This document shows positions 1-8,682 of a stretch of DNA of 64,000 bases, in pieces. A model generated the notes under the pieces. The model had not been told where the DNA came from. It saw nothing but the letters and a program-made list of their open reading frames with translations, and did not search any database. Location of the stretch: positions 1,364,001 to 1,428,000 of the forward strand of contig NZ_SWDE01000001.1 of the NCBI RefSeq assembly GCF_013337185.1. Reading direction: 5' to 3'. Source of the DNA: Serratia proteamaculans (GTDB taxonomy: Bacteria; Pseudomonadota; Gammaproteobacteria; Enterobacterales; Enterobacteriaceae). The position numbers were made by a program, and so were the translations under genes. The number at the start of each line of letters is the position of its first letter. The stretch's first letter is position 1.

Positions 1-639
1 GGCGGCGATTTGACTGCGCCGCGCTTGCTGGCTGCTTATGAGCGCGGTATTTTCCCCTGGTTTTCACCGGGGGAAGCCATTCTGTGGTGGTCGCCTGACC
101 CACGCGCTGTATTGTTCCCGGCCGAGCGCCATATCAGCCGCAGTCTGAAACGCTTTCTGCGCAGTAATCCCTTTCGCGTGACGCTGAATCACGACTTTGC
201 CGCGGTGATCGCCGCCTGCGCCGACCGACCGGAAGAAGGCACCTGGATTGGCCCGGAAGTACAGCGCGCTTATTTGCATCTGCACCGCCTTGGCTTCGCT
301 CATTCAATCGAGGTATGGCAGGGTGACGAACTGGTCGGGGGCATGTACGGCGTGGCTCAGGGCGCGCTATTCTGCGGCGAATCCATGTTTAGCCGTACCA
401 CCAACGCCTCCAAGTGCGCCCTGATGACTTTTTGCCGTCATTTTGCCGCTTATGGCGGAGAATTGATTGACTGTCAGGTGCTTAACGCTCACACTGCCAC
501 GCTGGGAGCGAAAGAGATCCCCCGAAGACAATTTTTGCAGCAGCTCAGCCAACTTCAGCGCAAGCCATTAGCGCCAGAATGCTGGGCACCGCAAGTGTTA
601 CCCCCACAGCAGGTTGAACCACCCTCCCCAACAAACTAA
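1..639 (+). CDS. aat: Leucyl/phenylalanyl-tRNA--protein transferase, 5' end cut by window
   Basis: Aat moves Leu or Phe from tRNA to proteins with N-terminal Arg or Lys, creating the N-degron that ClpS delivers to ClpAP in the cytoplasm. The frame is open from base 1 and reads [10 protein letters not shown], an internal family sequence, so the true start and roughly 30 residues lie upstream. The family signature WWSPDPR is near the front, GGMYGVAQG and GESMFSR are central, and DCQVLN...LGAKEIPRR closes the catalytic domain. It stops with TAA at 637-639. It is followed by infA, as in E. coli, and its partners clpA and clpS lie 0.5-3 kb downstream on the other strand. Identification is secure. 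Confidence 0.96.
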
Positions 640-727
640 TTTTGCGGAAACGGTGCAATGTTCACCGACACTTCTTTACATAATGTGGGTTTTTCGGCAT
701 TATCTTGCCGGTTAAAAACTAAGGTAG

Positions 728-964
<237 letters not shown>

Positions 965-1015
965 TCGGCTCACTCGTCGCCAGCCGATGGCGGCACCGAG
1001 GATGTAATGCCTCCG

Positions 1016-1088
1016 GAGCCCTTTCCGTTTACCCCCGTAGCAACGTTCAACACCGAGTTGCAGGTGCGCAGGTAAACTGAGAGGGCTC
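1016..1088. repeat. Nested inverted repeat of unknown nature downstream of infA
   Basis: Three nested pairs are visible: GAGCCCT (1016-1022) with AGGGCTC (1082-1088), GTTTACC (1027-1033) with GGTAAAC (1071-1077), and GCAAC (1040-1044) with GTTGC (1057-1061). Either strand could fold into one long interrupted hairpin of 73 nt. It is not a tRNA: there is no T-arm consensus or CCA end. It could be a miniature palindromic element, a 3' UTR structure of infA or a small RNA. No similar copy was noticed elsewhere in the window. Confidence 0.6.
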
Positions 1089-1122
1089 AATCATTTCTGT
1101 TGTGGTGATGATTTTCACCCAT

Positions 1123-1155
1123 AAAAAAAGCGATGCCGAAGCATCGCTTTTTCTT
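1123..1155. terminator. Bidirectional intrinsic terminator between infA and clpA
   Basis: AAAAAGCGATGC and GCATCGCTTTTT form a perfect 12-bp stem with a CGAA tetraloop. The A-tract and T-tract on either side let it stop both rightward infA and leftward clpA transcription. Confidence 0.9.
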
Positions 1156-1176
1156 TATCTGAATCTGACCCCAGAC

Positions 1177-3456
1177 TTAGTGCACCGCACCTTCGTCCGC
1201 CTTGCGCATTGACGCGCTGATAAATTGATAAGTCAGTTTCTGGTTTTCTTTGTCCAACTCGACTTTCACCGAGCCACCGTCCACCAGCGAGCCGAACAGC
1301 AGTTCGTTGGCCAGCGGTTTCTTCAGGTTTTCCTGCATCACTCGCGCCATTGGACGAGCGCCCATCGCACGGTCGTAGCCTTTCACTGACAGCCAGTCAC
1401 GCGCTTCGTCACTCACTTCCAGCGACACGCCCTTCGCATCCAGCTGCGCCTGCAGTTCGACGATAAACTTATCGACAACCTGCTGGATCACCTCGGTCGA
1501 CAGATGGTTGAACCAAAGAATATTGTCCAGACGGTTACGGAATTCCGGCGTGAACACTTTTTTGATCTCTTCCATCGCGTCGGTGCTGTTGTCCTGCTGG
1601 ACCAGGCCGATCGATTTACGTTCTGTCTCGCGCACCCCGGCGTTGGTGGTCATCACCAGGATCACGTTGCGGAAGTCCGCCTTACGGCCGTTGTTGTCGG
1701 TCAGGGTACCGTTGTCCATCACCTGCAGCAGCAGGTTGAACACGTCCGGATGCGCCTTCTCGATTTCATCTAGCAGTACGACCGAGTGCGGATGCTTGAG
1801 CACCGCGTCGGTCAGCAGACCGCCCTGATCGTAGCCGACATAGCCCGGAGGCGCACCAATCAGACGGCTAACGGTATGACGTTCCATATACTCGGACATG
1901 TCAAAACGCAGCAGTTTGATATCCATCGCCTTCGCCAGCTGTACCGTAACCTCGGTTTTCCCGACCCCGGTTGGCCCGGCAAACAGGAAGGAACCGACCG
2001 GCTTGCGATCGTGGCCCAGACCCGCACGGCTCATCTTGATGGCCTCGGTCAGTGCTTCAATCGCCTGATCCTGGCCAAATACCAGCATTTTCAGACGGTC
2101 GCCCAGGCTTCTCAACACATCGCGATCGCTCGCCGACACGGTTTTTTCCGGGATACGTGCAATACGCGCCACTACCGACTCAATGTCGGAAACGTTAACG
2201 GTTTTCTTGCGCTTGCTGACCGGCATCAACCGGCTGCGAGCACCCGCCTCGTCGATGACGTCGATAGCCTTGTCCGGCAGATGACGGTCGTTGATGTATT
2301 TCACCGACAGCTCAACCGCGGCACGCACCGCTTTGGCGGTATAACGTACATCGTGGTGCGCTTCGTACTTGGTTTTCAGGCCGTTGATGATCTGAATGGT
2401 TTCTTCCGGCGTCGGCTCGATAATGTCGATTTTCTGGAAGCGACGGGCCAAGGCGCGATCTTTTTCAAAGATGTTGCTGAATTCCTGGTACGTGGTCGAA
2501 CCGATGACCCGGATCTTGCCACTGGAAAGCAGCGGTTTGATCAGGTTGGCGGCATCGACCTGCCCACCGGAAGCCGCACCGGCACCGATGATGGTGTGGA
2601 TCTCATCGATAAACAGGATGCTGTTCTTATCCTGCTCCAACTGTTTCAGCAGGGCCTTAAAGCGTTTCTCGAAGTCGCCGCGGTATTTGGTACCGGCCAG
2701 CAATGAGCCGATATCCAGCGAATACAGCGTACAGTCCGCCATCACTTCCGGGACGTCGCCCTGCACGATGCGCCAGGCCAGCCCTTCGGCAATCGCGGTT
2801 TTACCCACGCCGGACTCACCCACCAGCAGCGGGTTATTCTTGCGGCGACGGCACAATACCTGAATGGCACGCTCCAGCTCGGGACCACGGCCAATCAAGG
2901 GATCGATACCGCCCACCCGGGCCAGTTGGTTGAGGTTGGTGGTGAAGTTTTCCATACGGTCTTCCCCTCCGGACTGCTCTTCGTTCACCGGGTTTTCCGC
3001 ATTCGGCGCTTGGCCCGGCTCGTCTTTACGTGTGCCATGTGAAATGAAGTTCACTACGTCAAGACGACTGACGTCGTGTTTGCGCAGCAGGTAAGCCGCC
3101 TGCGACTCCTGCTCGCTGAAAATTGCCACCAGCACGTTGGCGCCGCTGACTTCACTGCGGCCGGAAGATTGGACATGGAATACCGCACGCTGCAGTACGC
3201 GCTGGAAGCTAAGCGTCGGCTGAGTGTCGCGCTCTTCTTCGCTGGCGGGCAGCGTCGGCGTGGTTTGTTCGATAAAGGCTTCGAGTTCCTGGCGCAGTGC
3301 GGCCAGGTCCACCGTGCATGCCTCAAGCGCTTCCCGCGCGGCAGGGTTGCTGAGTAACGCCAGCAACAGGTGCTCCACGGTCATAAACTCGTGTCTGTGC
3401 TCACGCGCTCTGGCGAAAGCCATGTTGAGACTGAGTTCCAGTTCTTGATTGAGCAT
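1177..3456 (-). CDS. clpA: ATP-dependent protease ATP-binding subunit ClpA
   Basis: ClpA is the hexameric AAA+ unfoldase that feeds ClpP, degrading N-degron and SsrA-tagged substrates, with ClpS as adaptor. The product is 759 residues, the usual length. An N-terminal Clp_N repeat domain (about 1-145) is followed by AAA module D1 with Walker A GESGVGKT near residue 215, D2 with GPTGVGKT near 495, and the ClpP-docking IGL loop (RKSIGLV). The ATG at 3456 is preferred over an in-frame GTG at 3462 because GGGGAGG lies just upstream with normal spacing for the ATG, while the GTG would sit on top of it. clpS lies upstream in the same direction, 27 bp away. Confidence 0.98.
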   Translation of the reverse strand: MLNQELELSLNMAFARAREHRHEFMTVEHLLLALLSNPAAREALEACTVDLAALRQELEAFIEQTTPTLPASEEERDTQPTLSFQRVLQRAVFHVQSSGRSEVSGANVLVAIFSEQESQAAYLLRKHDVSRLDVVNFISHGTRKDEPGQAPNAENPVNEEQSGGEDRMENFTTNLNQLARVGGIDPLIGRGPELERAIQVLCRRRKNNPLLVGESGVGKTAIAEGLAWRIVQGDVPEVMADCTLYSLDIGSLLAGTKYRGDFEKRFKALLKQLEQDKNSILFIDEIHTIIGAGAASGGQVDAANLIKPLLSSGKIRVIGSTTYQEFSNIFEKDRALARRFQKIDIIEPTPEETIQIINGLKTKYEAHHDVRYTAKAVRAAVELSVKYINDRHLPDKAIDVIDEAGARSRLMPVSKRKKTVNVSDIESVVARIARIPEKTVSASDRDVLRSLGDRLKMLVFGQDQAIEALTEAIKMSRAGLGHDRKPVGSFLFAGPTGVGKTEVTVQLAKAMDIKLLRFDMSEYMERHTVSRLIGAPPGYVGYDQGGLLTDAVLKHPHSVVLLDEIEKAHPDVFNLLLQVMDNGTLTDNNGRKADFRNVILVMTTNAGVRETERKSIGLVQQDNSTDAMEEIKKVFTPEFRNRLDNILWFNHLSTEVIQQVVDKFIVELQAQLDAKGVSLEVSDEARDWLSVKGYDRAMGARPMARVMQENLKKPLANELLFGSLVDGGSVKVELDKENQKLTYQFISASMRKADEGAVH

Positions 3457-3483
3457 AAGCACCTCCCCAATAGATTGCCTTAT

Positions 3484-3804
3484 TCAGGCTTTTTCCAGCG
3501 TACAAAGCAACGGATGCTCGTTCTCCCTGGCATAACGGTTCACATGCACGACTTTGGTTTCCGCCACCTCGGCGGTAAATACACCGCAGATCGCCTTGCC
3601 TTGATAGTGGACCGTGAGCATCAGTTGCGTTGCGCGTTCAATATCATAAGAAAAGAACTTTTGCAGAACGTCAATCACAAATTCCATCGGTGTGTAATCG
3701 TCGTTGTTAAGTATAACTTTATACATAGACGGCGGTTTTACCGCATCGATTTGTTTTTCTTCGGCCAAGTGTTCAAAATTTAGCCAATCGTTGTTATTGC
3801 CCAT
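3484..3804 (-). CDS. clpS: ATP-dependent Clp protease adaptor ClpS
   Basis: ClpS recognises N-terminal Leu, Phe, Tyr and Trp and hands these N-degron substrates to the ClpA N-domain. At 106 residues it has the normal length. The flexible N-terminal tail (to about residue 25) that enters ClpA is present, followed by the core with [17 protein letters not shown], which carries the substrate-pocket residues, and the [11 protein letters not shown] and ANEHPL-like (RENEHPLLC) regions. It precedes clpA in the same transcription unit. Aat, which makes N-degron substrates, is encoded a few kilobases away. Confidence 0.98.
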   Translation of the reverse strand: MGNNNDWLNFEHLAEEKQIDAVKPPSMYKVILNNDDYTPMEFVIDVLQKFFSYDIERATQLMLTVHYQGKAICGVFTAEVAETKVVHVNRYARENEHPLLCTLEKA

Positions 3805-4015
3805 CGCTGCTCATCTTCTCTGCTCTGTCCTTTAATATGGGGACAGGTTCCGGTTATTCAAAGTGGGGTATCCATACTATTTTATCATCTTCGCCGGCAT
3901 CCCGCCGCACTGGAACGTGCGCAAAAATCTCTGATGAATTGTTACCAAACAATGTCAATAGCGTTACCTGCTTCAAACTTTGATGAACTGCTCCCTGCCG
4001 ACAAAAGCCGATCCC

Positions 4016-4043
4016 TTGACGTGATAATCATTTGCTCTAGAGT
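4016..4043 (+). promoter_or_regulatory. Putative promoter of cspD
   Basis: TTGACG (4016-4021) and TAGAGT (4038-4043) are separated by 16 bp. The leader to the cspD start would be about 115 nt and contains a short hairpin (CCGCC...GGCGG near 4091-4107). This sits in the 359-bp clpS-cspD interval, in which no gene was seen. Assignment is by consensus match only. Confidence 0.45.
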
Positions 4044-4163
4044 GTAAATTCATGGGCTGGTGGTGTTTTAACCACTCTCGGGCTCATCTGCCGCCTGCCA
4101 TTGGCGGGTGCGAATTCAGTTATTCATCTCACCTAAAAATAGCGTTGCGAGGGATGTAAAAGC

Positions 4164-4385
4164 ATGGAGACGGGTACTGTTAAATGGTTCAACAACGCCA
4201 AAGGGTTTGGGTTTATCTGTCCTGAAGGCGGTGGCGAAGACATATTCGCCCACTATTCTACGATCAAGATGGACGGGTACCGGACGCTAAAAGCTGGCCA
4301 ACAGGTCAGTTTTGACGTGCACCAGGGGCCAAAAGGGAATCATGCAAGTCTTATTGTGCCAGTGGAAAGCGAGGCGTTGGCCTAA
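4164..4385 (+). CDS. cspD: Cold-shock-like protein CspD
   Basis: CspD is a stationary-phase cold-shock-domain protein that binds single-stranded DNA and inhibits replication in E. coli; it is not cold induced there. The 73-residue product begins METGTVKWFNNAKGFGFI, containing the RNP1 motif KGFGFI, followed by RNP2 (DIFAHYS) and a C-terminal extension ending SEALA that sets CspD apart from the 69-70 residue CspA group. An upstream GAGGGATG precedes the start. Its location divergent from clpS and convergent with macB matches E. coli, which supports cspD over other csp paralogues. Confidence 0.95.
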   Translation: METGTVKWFNNAKGFGFICPEGGGEDIFAHYSTIKMDGYRTLKAGQQVSFDVHQGPKGNHASLIVPVESEALA

Positions 4386-4419
4386 ACGCTTCCACCGAGT
4401 CAGTCTGAAACAGCGAAAA

Positions 4420-4452
4420 GAATGCCAGCCGCCGTATGACTGGCATTTTTTA
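4420..4452. terminator. Intrinsic terminator between cspD and macB
   Basis: AATGCCAG and CTGGCATT form an 8-bp stem around an 11-nt loop, followed by a run of T. It ends cspD; the A residues preceding the stem may also serve leftward macB. Confidence 0.85.
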
Positions 4453-4460
4453 TTGGCTTG

Positions 4461-6407
4461 TTATTCGCGTGCCAGAGCGTCAATCGGGTTAAGCCGCGCC
4501 GCGCTGCGCGCCGGCAGATAGCCAAACACCACGCCGATGGCGGTAGAACAGACAAACGCACTCAACAACGCCGCCGGTGGGAAACTGATCTGCCAGCCCG
4601 GCAGGACAAGCTGCACCAGCAGGCCGATGGCAAACGACAGCGTAATGCCCAGGGCGCCCCCCACCAGACACACCAGTACCGCTTCAATCAGAAACTGCTG
4701 CAACACGTCCCCGGAGCGAGCGCCTACCGCCATACGAATGCCGATTTCGCGAGTGCGCTCCGTCACCGACACCAACATGATGTTCATCACGCCGATCCCG
4801 CCAACCACCAGTGAAATCACCGCCACCAACGTCAGGAACAACTGAAGCGTGCGGGTGGTTTTTTCTGCGGTCTGCACCAGGCTGTCCATGTTATAGGTGA
4901 AGATGTCTTTCTTGCCATGGCGCAGCGTCAGCAAACGCGTCAACTTCTGCTCCGCTTCCTGGCTATTGTAGCCCTCGCGAATACGCACGGTGATCGAATC
5001 AAAATAGGCGTTGCCCATCAGTCGGTTGGCCATAGTGCTATAAGGTACCCAGACGTTCAGCGTCTTGCTGCTGCCGAACATCGACTGCTTCTCTTTCGCC
5101 ACCCCAACCACCGTCGCCGGCATATTGCCCACCAGGATCACCTGGCCTACCACATCTTTTTGATTGGGGAATAACCGGCGCTGGGTATTGGCGTCGATGA
5201 CCACCGTTTGCGACTGCGATTGCACCTGCAGTTGATCGATACCGACGCCCTGGGTAAAGGTCATGCCGTAGACGCGGAAAAACTGTTCGCTGACTCCGGT
5301 AACATTGGCCGCCACATCGACGTTACCCAAGCGCAACCGCATGCTGCTGGCAATCGTTGGGGACAATGCATTGACGTAAGGCTGCTCACGCAGTGCCTCA
5401 AGATCGTCGTATTTCAGTGCCTGGCGGAAGGTCGGATCGTCGTCGCCGAAGTCCTTGCCGGGGTAAATGTCGACCGTATTGGTACCGATGGACTTGATAT
5501 CCGCCAGCACCATCTGTTTGGCGGCGTCGCCGATCACCAGGATCGACACCACCGAGGCAATGCCGATAATAATGCCCAGCATGGTCAGCGCGGTGCGCAT
5601 TTTACTTGCCGCCATCGCCCGCCAGGCCATCACCAATGCCTCACGAAAACGGCCGGTCGTTTGCTGCCAGGACGGTGCCGGTGCCACCATCTCCAGCGGT
5701 TTGGCGTTCGGGTTGCTCTGCCGATCCGGGCGTGAATCGGCAATGATCTCCCCGTCGCGAATTTCAATGATCCGCTCAGCCTGCTGGGCCACCGCCGGAT
5801 CGTGAGTGACGATAATCACCGTATGCCCCTGCTCACGCAGTTGCTTGAGGATGGTCATCACCTCCTCGCCAGAATGGCTGTCGAGGGCGCCGGTCGGTTC
5901 ATCCGCCAGGATCACCTGGCCCCCGTTCATCAGCGCACGGGCAATACTGACCCGCTGCTGCTGGCCACCGGAAAGCTGGCTTGGCCGGTAGCCAACGCGT
6001 TCACCCAGTCCCAAACGCTGTAACAACGCAATCGCCCGCTCGCGCCGCGCTGCCTTACCCAGCCCGGCATACACCGCCGGAACCTCAACATTATGCGCCG
6101 CGCTCAGATGAGGCAATAAATGATAACGCTGGAAGATAAAACCGAAATGCTCACGCCGCAGCCGGGCCAGCGCATCACCATCCAGCGTCGCCACGTCCTG
6201 CCCGGCCACCCGATAAACGCCGGCGCTGGGCTTATCCAGACAGCCAAGAATATTCATCAGCGTCGACTTGCCGGAGCCGGAGGCGCCCATAATCGCCACC
6301 ATTTCACCGGCGTTGATGCTCAGGCTCACGTCCTTCAGCACCGCTACGGTTTGATCGCCCGACTGATAGCTGCGGCTGATACCGCTCAATTCCAACAGCG
6401 CGGCCAT
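4461..6407 (-). CDS. macB: Macrolide export ABC transporter MacB
   Basis: MacB is the inner-membrane ATPase-permease of the MacAB-TolC efflux complex, which exports macrolides, enterotoxin, and heme or siderophore-like molecules in various hosts. The 648 residues match the family. The N-terminal nucleotide-binding domain carries Walker [10 protein letters not shown] (near residue 41), signature LSGGQQQR and VTHD. A first membrane helix follows near residue 275 ([19 protein letters not shown]), then the large periplasmic domain and three C-terminal helices, with the FtsX-like motif [14 protein letters not shown]. Its start overlaps the macA stop by one base (TGATG), indicating translational coupling. 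Confidence 0.96.
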   Translation of the reverse strand: MAALLELSGISRSYQSGDQTVAVLKDVSLSINAGEMVAIMGASGSGKSTLMNILGCLDKPSAGVYRVAGQDVATLDGDALARLRREHFGFIFQRYHLLPHLSAAHNVEVPAVYAGLGKAARRERAIALLQRLGLGERVGYRPSQLSGGQQQRVSIARALMNGGQVILADEPTGALDSHSGEEVMTILKQLREQGHTVIIVTHDPAVAQQAERIIEIRDGEIIADSRPDRQSNPNAKPLEMVAPAPSWQQTTGRFREALVMAWRAMAASKMRTALTMLGIIIGIASVVSILVIGDAAKQMVLADIKSIGTNTVDIYPGKDFGDDDPTFRQALKYDDLEALREQPYVNALSPTIASSMRLRLGNVDVAANVTGVSEQFFRVYGMTFTQGVGIDQLQVQSQSQTVVIDANTQRRLFPNQKDVVGQVILVGNMPATVVGVAKEKQSMFGSSKTLNVWVPYSTMANRLMGNAYFDSITVRIREGYNSQEAEQKLTRLLTLRHGKKDIFTYNMDSLVQTAEKTTRTLQLFLTLVAVISLVVGGIGVMNIMLVSVTERTREIGIRMAVGARSGDVLQQFLIEAVLVCLVGGALGITLSFAIGLLVQLVLPGWQISFPPAALLSAFVCSTAIGVVFGYLPARSAARLNPIDALARE

Positions 6408-7522
6408 CAGAGAGCCTCCGCGCCGCCGCGGCTGACAATCACTTCATCGCCAATGTTCAGTCCGCTGAGAATTTGCACGTCAATATTATTACGCAGGCCA
6501 ATGGCCACCTCGCGCTTTTCCTCCTTGCCCTGTTTCAATATCGAAACATGGTAGCGATTATCGGCGATTTGATCGCCCAACGCTGCCAGAGGAATGACCT
6601 GCACCTGATTGACGCCCGCCAGTTGAATATGCACCTGCGCCGTCATCTGCAGTCGCAGTAATCCCTCGGGATTGGGCACTTCAAAACGCGCATAGTAAAA
6701 GATGGCGTTATTGACCTTTTCCGGTGTGGGCTGAATATCTTTCAGCACGCCGTCAAAGCGTCGGTTAGGATCGCCCAGCACGGTAAACCAGGCTTTTTGA
6801 CCCGGCTTGAGGCTGATGACGTCTGCTTCCGACACCTGAGCCTTCACCAGCATGGTGCTGAGATCCGCCAGCGTCAAAATGTTCGGAGCCTGCTGCGCGG
6901 CAATCACCGTCTGGCCCTGCAGCGTGGTGATTTGCACCACGTCACCGTCCATCGGTGCTTCTATACGGGTAAACGCCAGATTGATCTTGGCGGTATCCAG
7001 GCTGGCCTGATTCCTGGCGATCTGCGCCTGAATGGTACCCACTTGCGCCTTCTTCACCGCCAGCTGTGTCGCCGCCTGATCCAGATCCTGACGCGACACC
7101 GCCTGCAATTTGGCCAACGCCTGATTACGCTGCAGCGTTACCGCCGCCAGCTGTTGCTCAGCCTGTGCCTGTTGCAACTGGGCGTGCAGCTCACGCAACG
7201 TCGCCTCACCCTCACGGATGCTGTTTTGCGCCTGCTGCGGATCGATCACCCCAAGCAACTGGCCCTTTTTCACCCGGTCGCCGATCTCGACATACAGGCT
7301 TTCCAACTGCCCACTGACCTGCGCACCCACGTCAACCTTGCGTACCGCGTCAAGCTGTCCGGTCGCCAGTACGTTTTGCTGTAGATCGCCCTTGGCCACC
7401 TTCACCGTTTTAAATGGCGTCGGGGCCGGGTGGCTGAAGTGCCAGGCCGCCATCGCCACGATCGCCACCAGTACGATTAGCGCCATGACCCAGCGTCGCT
7501 TATGTCCTTTAAACCACGTCAA
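6407..7522 (-). CDS. macA: Macrolide efflux periplasmic adaptor MacA
   Basis: MacA is the membrane-fusion protein that joins MacB to TolC and stimulates MacB ATPase. An N-terminal anchor helix ([16 protein letters not shown]) is followed by the barrel-sandwich domain ([10 protein letters not shown]), a long coiled-coil hairpin (about 95-185, rich in Gln, Ala and Leu) and beta-barrel segments. The start is placed at TTG 7522, which has AGGAA six bases upstream and gives 371 residues, the E. coli length. An in-frame ATG at 7549 lacks a ribosome site and would add nine unconserved residues. It forms an operon with macB. A PhoP-box-like repeat lies upstream on the same strand. Confidence 0.94.
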   Translation of the reverse strand: MTWFKGHKRRWVMALIVLVAIVAMAAWHFSHPAPTPFKTVKVAKGDLQQNVLATGQLDAVRKVDVGAQVSGQLESLYVEIGDRVKKGQLLGVIDPQQAQNSIREGEATLRELHAQLQQAQAEQQLAAVTLQRNQALAKLQAVSRQDLDQAATQLAVKKAQVGTIQAQIARNQASLDTAKINLAFTRIEAPMDGDVVQITTLQGQTVIAAQQAPNILTLADLSTMLVKAQVSEADVISLKPGQKAWFTVLGDPNRRFDGVLKDIQPTPEKVNNAIFYYARFEVPNPEGLLRLQMTAQVHIQLAGVNQVQVIPLAALGDQIADNRYHVSILKQGKEEKREVAIGLRNNIDVQILSGLNIGDEVIVSRGGAEAL

Positions 7523-7600
7523 AATAGGTTCCTGCCTGTTGCAATTCATGCTGCCAACGGCGGCAGCGGGGCTAAATTATCACGCACGGTGATGAATAAC

Positions 7601-7617
7601 TAAACCTTGGTTCAACA
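7601..7617 (-). promoter_or_regulatory. Candidate PhoP box facing macA
   Basis: On the minus strand the sequence reads TGTTGA-ACCAA-GGTTTA, a direct hexamer repeat with the 5-bp spacing of the PhoP box, (T/G)GTTTA twice; 5 of 6 and 6 of 6 positions fit. A GATAAT -10-like hexamer follows at 7581-7576. Salmonella macAB is known to respond to PhoP, and ybjX on the other side of this interval is PhoP-linked. The 19-bp gap to the -10 is longer than at typical PhoP-activated promoters, so repression or chance is possible. Confidence 0.4.
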
Positions 7618-7713
7618 CAATGTGGAGACACCCTTGGTTACATTCTGCATTGAACTCCCGTTTAGTGAAGGCTTGGTGAAATAGCGCCATTCAACACAGC
7701 CAAGGATTTCATC

Positions 7714-8682
7714 ATGTCTCAGCTCAGCTATCCACTCGTATCTGCACGCCCGCTTAACGGCTGGCAATTGATGACGGCGCTGGCCAATGGCGACAAGGCA
7801 CCCAGCAAAGCCTGGAAGAAAACATCATTTCGCCTGAAGTTTATCGGCCGTTCATTATTTGGCTGGCCGACCACCAGCGCCCTGCTCAACACCCTGGCAT
7901 CCAATCCTTTGCTGGATGAAATACTGAAGGCGCAACCCAATCTGCCCTGCAAACTGCATCGCCCTTATCTGGCGGCGAATATGAGCAAAATCGAGAGCCT
8001 GTTCGCCCTGCGCGATCATTACGCTCTCAGCAAGCAACGCATGCCGATGAAAATGCTGCTCGGTCATCTGAACAAAACCTTTGTACTGGCCAAAGCCAGT
8101 GGCAAGAGCGGCGAAACGGTTTCACTGGAACTGGCGTCCATCGATCATCTGAATAAGGAAGGGGAAGTCACCTTGCTGCTGCGTAACGCCAACGGCATCA
8201 TGCTGGCCGAAATCACCTTCGCACTGGTGCACTATCAGCAGCGACCGACGCTGTTTATCGGAGGAATACAGGGGGCCAATCAGCAGGTACCACATGCAGA
8301 AATCCAGCAGGCCACCAAAGAGTGTCACGGTCTGTTCCCGAAACGCCTGGCGCTGGAAGGGATTTGTACTCTGGCGCGCCATATGGGCATTCAGCAAATT
8401 GTAGCGGTCGGCAACGCTACCCATATCTATCAGAACTGGCGTTATCACAGTAAAAAGAAAGACCAGCTGCATGCCGATTACGATCAATTCTGGACATCAA
8501 TGGGCGGCAAAATGCTGGAAAGCGGCTATTTCCTGCTGCCGGAACAGATCGCCCGTAAACCTATCGATGAGGTGGTCAGCAAAAAGCGTGCAGAATACCG
8601 CCGTCGTTATCAATTGCTGGACCAGCTGGAACAAGGGATGGCCGAGCACTTCAGCACCCAGCCTTGTTTTGCCGGGGCCTAG
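7714..8682 (+). CDS. ybjX: VirK/YbjX family protein (DUF535)
   Basis: This is a DUF535 protein of the VirK/YbjX family. Members in Salmonella and Shigella are PhoP-linked and contribute to resistance to antimicrobial peptides or to virulence-factor localisation; the biochemical activity is unknown. The 322 residues include the family features KLHRPYLA near residue 85, LEGICTLARHMG (about 213-224), and WRYHSKKKDQLHADYDQFW. No signal peptide or membrane helix is evident. The ATG follows AAGGAT. It is divergent from macA, as in E. coli, and its stop codon overlaps that of convergent ybjD in the shared tetramer CTAG (8679-8682). Confidence 0.9.
   Translation: MSQLSYPLVSARPLNGWQLMTALANGDKAPSKAWKKTSFRLKFIGRSLFGWPTTSALLNTLASNPLLDEILKAQPNLPCKLHRPYLAANMSKIESLFALRDHYALSKQRMPMKMLLGHLNKTFVLAKASGKSGETVSLELASIDHLNKEGEVTLLLRNANGIMLAEITFALVHYQQRPTLFIGGIQGANQQVPHAEIQQATKECHGLFPKRLALEGICTLARHMGIQQIVAVGNATHIYQNWRYHSKKKDQLHADYDQFWTSMGGKMLESGYFLLPEQIARKPIDEVVSKKRAEYRRRYQLLDQLEQGMAEHFSTQPCFAGA

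Noticed and set aside
965-1122. Serine tRNA (serW) expected after infA
   Set aside because: No anticodon arm, T-arm consensus or CCA-bearing acceptor is present on either strand; only the nested inverted repeat at 1016-1088 was found.
1786-2706. 306-codon open frame antisense to clpA
   Set aside because: It lies wholly within clpA, has a His/Gln/Arg-rich composition typical of reverse-frame shadows, and no ribosome site.
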